Source of the DNA: Symbiodinium natans
Lineage: Eukaryota; Sar; Dinophyceae; Suessiales; Symbiodiniaceae
Reading direction: 5' to 3'
Length of the DNA stretch: 64,000 nucleotides
Assembly: GCA_905221605.1 (NCBI GenBank)
Contig: CAJNDS010002088.1
Span: forward strand, 231,001 to 295,000
The notes beneath the pieces were generated by a model. The model worked only from the letters and a program-made list of their open reading frames with translations, was not told the origin of the DNA and made no database searches. Numbering within the stretch: position 1 is the stretch's first letter; the number at the start of each line of letters is the position of its first letter. Of the stretch, positions 61,667-64,000 are shown one piece after another. Both the position numbers and the translations under genes were made by a program.

Positions 61667-61845
61667 CGTGAACACCTGCGCTTGGGAGCGTGCCAGCTCA
61701 TCGACTACATCCGACAGGGCCCAGGGGCACATCCTTCAGGCATTGCGGGCACATCGACTGCGCTGAGGGAAGGGATAACTACAGCAACAAAGAGTATTCC
61801 ATCAAGAATTCTTGCAGGCCCCGAAGGGCACCCTAAACCGTAGAC
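61667..61845 (+). CDS. Hypothetical terminal exon
   Basis: The frame reads LSREHLRLGACQLIDYIRQG, then PGAHPSGIAGTSTALREGIT and TATKSIPSRILAGPEGHPKP to a TAG in repeat. About 58 codons are open. It is separated from the previous block by about 90 bp of CCCTAAA. The product is unknown. Confidence 0.38.
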
Positions 61846-62440
61846 CTTGAACCCTAAACCCTACACCCTAAACCCGAAACCCTAAACCCGAAACCCTAAA
61901 CCGCAGCTTATGCTGCTTATAACCCAGTCCAGGGCCCTGGTCACTCTTCTTAGAACTAGGGGGGGGCACCCTTCCTTGTATCCCGAAAAGGCTGACGGTC
62001 CAGAGAGGAAGACTTCAGGGTTCCCCTCCCCAGGTCGGGTTTGGAGTTTGGGGTTTCAGGTTTAGGGTTTAGGGTTTAGGGGTGTAGGGTTTAGGGTTTG
62101 GGGCTTAGGGTCTTAAAGAGGGGGGGAGGGGTGTACCTGGGCGTCTTTGCCCACCTAAAGAACAAGAAGATGCAATAAACAGTGCCGGCTGCTTTAGGGT
62201 TTAGGATCTTAGGGTGTGGGGTTTGGGGTTTAGGGAGGGTACCACGTAATCGGGGTCCAAAAGCTATCTACGAGCGGTGTACCTAGGGGTGCAGGGCTTA
62301 CCGGGCTTTTGCAGCTTGCCGCCACAGAAGCACTGCAACAAAGGGGCATAGAGATGTAGAGTTTGCAGGGCTTAAGACCCTAAACCCTAAACCCTAGACC
62401 CTAGACCCTGAACCCTGAACCCTGAACCCTGAACCCTGAC

Positions 62441-62527
62441 CCCTAAACCCTAAACCCTAAACCCTAAACCCTAAACCCTAAACCCTAAACCCTAAACCCT
62501 AAACCCTAAACCCTAAACCCTAAACCC
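62441..62527 (-). repeat. Interstitial telomeric array
   Basis: Twelve CCCTAAA units preceded by CCCTGAA variants. Confidence 0.95.
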
Positions 62528-62601
62528 TACCAGAAACCCGAAATTCTCGCCAGGTGCCCGGCGCCAGGAGCTGTTCGGCGCACCTCTGGGAACCAAAGGT
62601 G

Positions 62602-62625
62602 CCCCCCCCCCCCCCCCCCCCCCCC
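62602..62625. repeat. Run of 24 C
   Basis: A homopolymer just left of the triplicated ITS/duplication cluster. Confidence 0.9.
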
Positions 62626-62673
62626 AATTCAGATGACACAAGGGGTTTAGGGTTTAGGGTTTAGGGTTTAGGG

Positions 62674-62844
62674 CTTTCCCACATTGAGATCACACAATGG
62701 GGTTTAGGGTTTAGGCTTAGGGTTTGAGGCTTTCCCACATTGAGATCACACAAGGGGTTTAGGGTTTAGGGCTTGGGGCTTAGGGTTTAGGGCATAGGGT
62801 TTAGGGTTTAGGGTTTAGGGCTTTCCCACATTGAGATCACACAA
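62674..62844. repeat. Triplicated 24-bp segment separated by ITS
   Basis: CTTTCCCACATTGAGATCAC plus ACAA occurs exactly at 62674-62697, 62730-62753 and 62821-62844. TTTAGGG tracts of different length separate the copies, and more lies on both sides. A partial copy (GATGACACAAGGGG) precedes them near 62632. Confidence 0.93.
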
Positions 62845-64000
62845 GAGGTTTAGGGTTTAGGGCTTAATTAGGGTTTAGGGTTTAGGGCTTCGGGTTTAGG
62901 GCTTAGGGTTCAGGGCTTGGGGTTTAGGCCCTCAGGTTAAAGGGGTTTAGGTTTTAGGGGGTTAGGGCTGAGGGCTTAGGGTTTAGGGCTCAGGGAACCT
63001 CTCAAGTCCTAGAGTCCTAGAGTATAGGAATGTTAAACCATGGATGCATAACCTTAAGGGTCCATGTACATCAATATGTTGTACTTGGGCCCGAAAGTCC
63101 CTAAATAGGAGATGCTTTAGGGCCCAGTATTCCATATTTAGGGTCATACCTAGACTACTTCTAACCCAAGTTAGGGCTGTAAAACTCTACGTTCAACTCA
63201 GGGGGGACCCCTCTCCTTCTACCCCCAAACCCTGTTTAGGGTTTAGGGTTTAGGGTTTAGGGTTTAGGGTTTAGGGTTTAGGGTTTCAGGGTTTAGGGTT
63301 TAGGGTCTAGGGCGAGATCTCTTGAAGCGGGTTCAGGGTTTAGGGTCCAGGTTTAAGCTTTAGAGTTTCGGGCTTAGGGTTTAGTGTTTAGGGTTTCGGG
63401 GTTTAGGGTTTAGGTACTTTTGAACAGCCTCGCTGGGCACCATAGAAGATAATGAGTATGCTAGTGTTCAAAGCCAACCCCGATAGACCCCATTCGCACC
63501 GGTAGATTCCTGCTGCAAGATACTGCCAGAAGGGCGCCTTTTTCAACCTCAAACTTACATGCTAAGCCCCGAATACTAAGAGAGCACGAAAGTAAGGACT
63601 CTGCCTGTATATAATCATATTGAGGACCCTTAGACAATAAAAAAAGAGGCATATTCCTCAATTGAAGGTTGCTGGGCCTAAGAAGCAGTAAAAACCTAAA
63701 ACTCAAACCCTAAAACCCTAAACTTCACCTCTGAACCCTAAACCTCACAGTTTGAAACTTAACCCCTCAAACCCAAGTCTAAACGTCTAAACCCTAAGCC
63801 CGAAAATTTCTTGTCAGGCCCAAGGCACAGCGCCAGGCGCAAGCCATCGTTCTTGTCCAAGAGGCGTGCCTGGCTCCCAGACTTTGACCCTAACCCCCAT
63901 AAACCCTAAACCCTAAACCCTAAACCCTAAACCCCAAGGGTTTAGGGTTTTGGGTGTCATGCGCGGGCGTGTGCTCGGGTGTGAGACGCCCCTGGCCGAG
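62845..64000. other. ITS and a weak minus frame
   Basis: TTTAGGG tracts continue to 63000 and at 63235-63310, and CCCTAAA lies at 63900-63935. A stem-like segment near 63025-63130 shares words with 47890-47990. The minus frame 63706-63461 (81 codons, ending LPVRMGSIGVGFEH) overlaps a hairpin and is not called as a gene. Confidence 0.45.

Noticed and set aside
1-64000. Plant origin, because TTTAGGG is also the plant telomere unit
   Set aside because: The GC-AG introner, the density of ITS and the lack of plant repeat families fit a dinoflagellate better, though the window alone cannot exclude other algae.

Overview
The window looks like nuclear DNA of a dinoflagellate, possibly of the Symbiodiniaceae/Suessiales. 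This is an inference with no marker gene behind it. The plant- and alveolate-type telomere unit TTTAGGG is scattered through the whole sequence in both orientations. One gene is interrupted by a transposon-like intron that reads best as GC-AG, and there are no operons or bacterial signals. I saw no rRNA, tRNA, CRISPR array or recognisable spliced-leader relic.

Layout. Positions 1-3.9 kb hold interstitial telomeric sequence (ITS), stem-loop elements (MITEs) and a few exon-like blocks. Positions 3.9-12.5 kb are the only conventional gene-dense part, all on the minus strand: an endonuclease/exonuclease/phosphatase (EEP)-like gene split by an ITS insertion (4064-5661), a 177-bp tandem repeat (5701-6530), a hypothetical exon (6658-6855), a 197-aa hypothetical gene (7455-8048), an intact Merlin/ISXO2-type transposase (8478-9977) and a two-exon gene resembling DUF3987 proteins (10220-12530). 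Positions 12.9-15.0 kb are an AT-only island followed by an inverted 9-bp minisatellite. From 15 to 64 kb the sequence alternates ITS arrays, short stem-loop elements, poly-G/C runs and isolated exon-sized open blocks of about 80-250 bp. Some of these blocks have good splice junctions (for example 45788-46172, 34587-34674, 33345-33409, 31493-31586).

The most interesting system is intron/repeat biology. (1) A 101-bp element with 20-bp terminal inverted repeats and 4-bp target duplications occurs seven times, once as a composite. One copy sits inside the DUF3987-like gene, where removing exactly target site plus element (105 bp, GC-AG) restores the frame: an introner. (2) ITS tracts are repeatedly flanked by direct duplications of the surrounding DNA (61 bp in the EEP gene, 22-30 bp elsewhere). 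In the EEP gene the duplication carries an AG|GC junction, so splicing between the two copies would remove the insertion exactly. (3) Many exon-sized blocks lie between CCCTAAA on the left and TTTAGGG on the right, with the GT of GGGTTTAG in donor position.

Caution on short exons: with six frames, an open frame of about 30 codons is expected often by chance. Short exon calls therefore carry low confidence unless splice signals, length or neighbouring exons support them.
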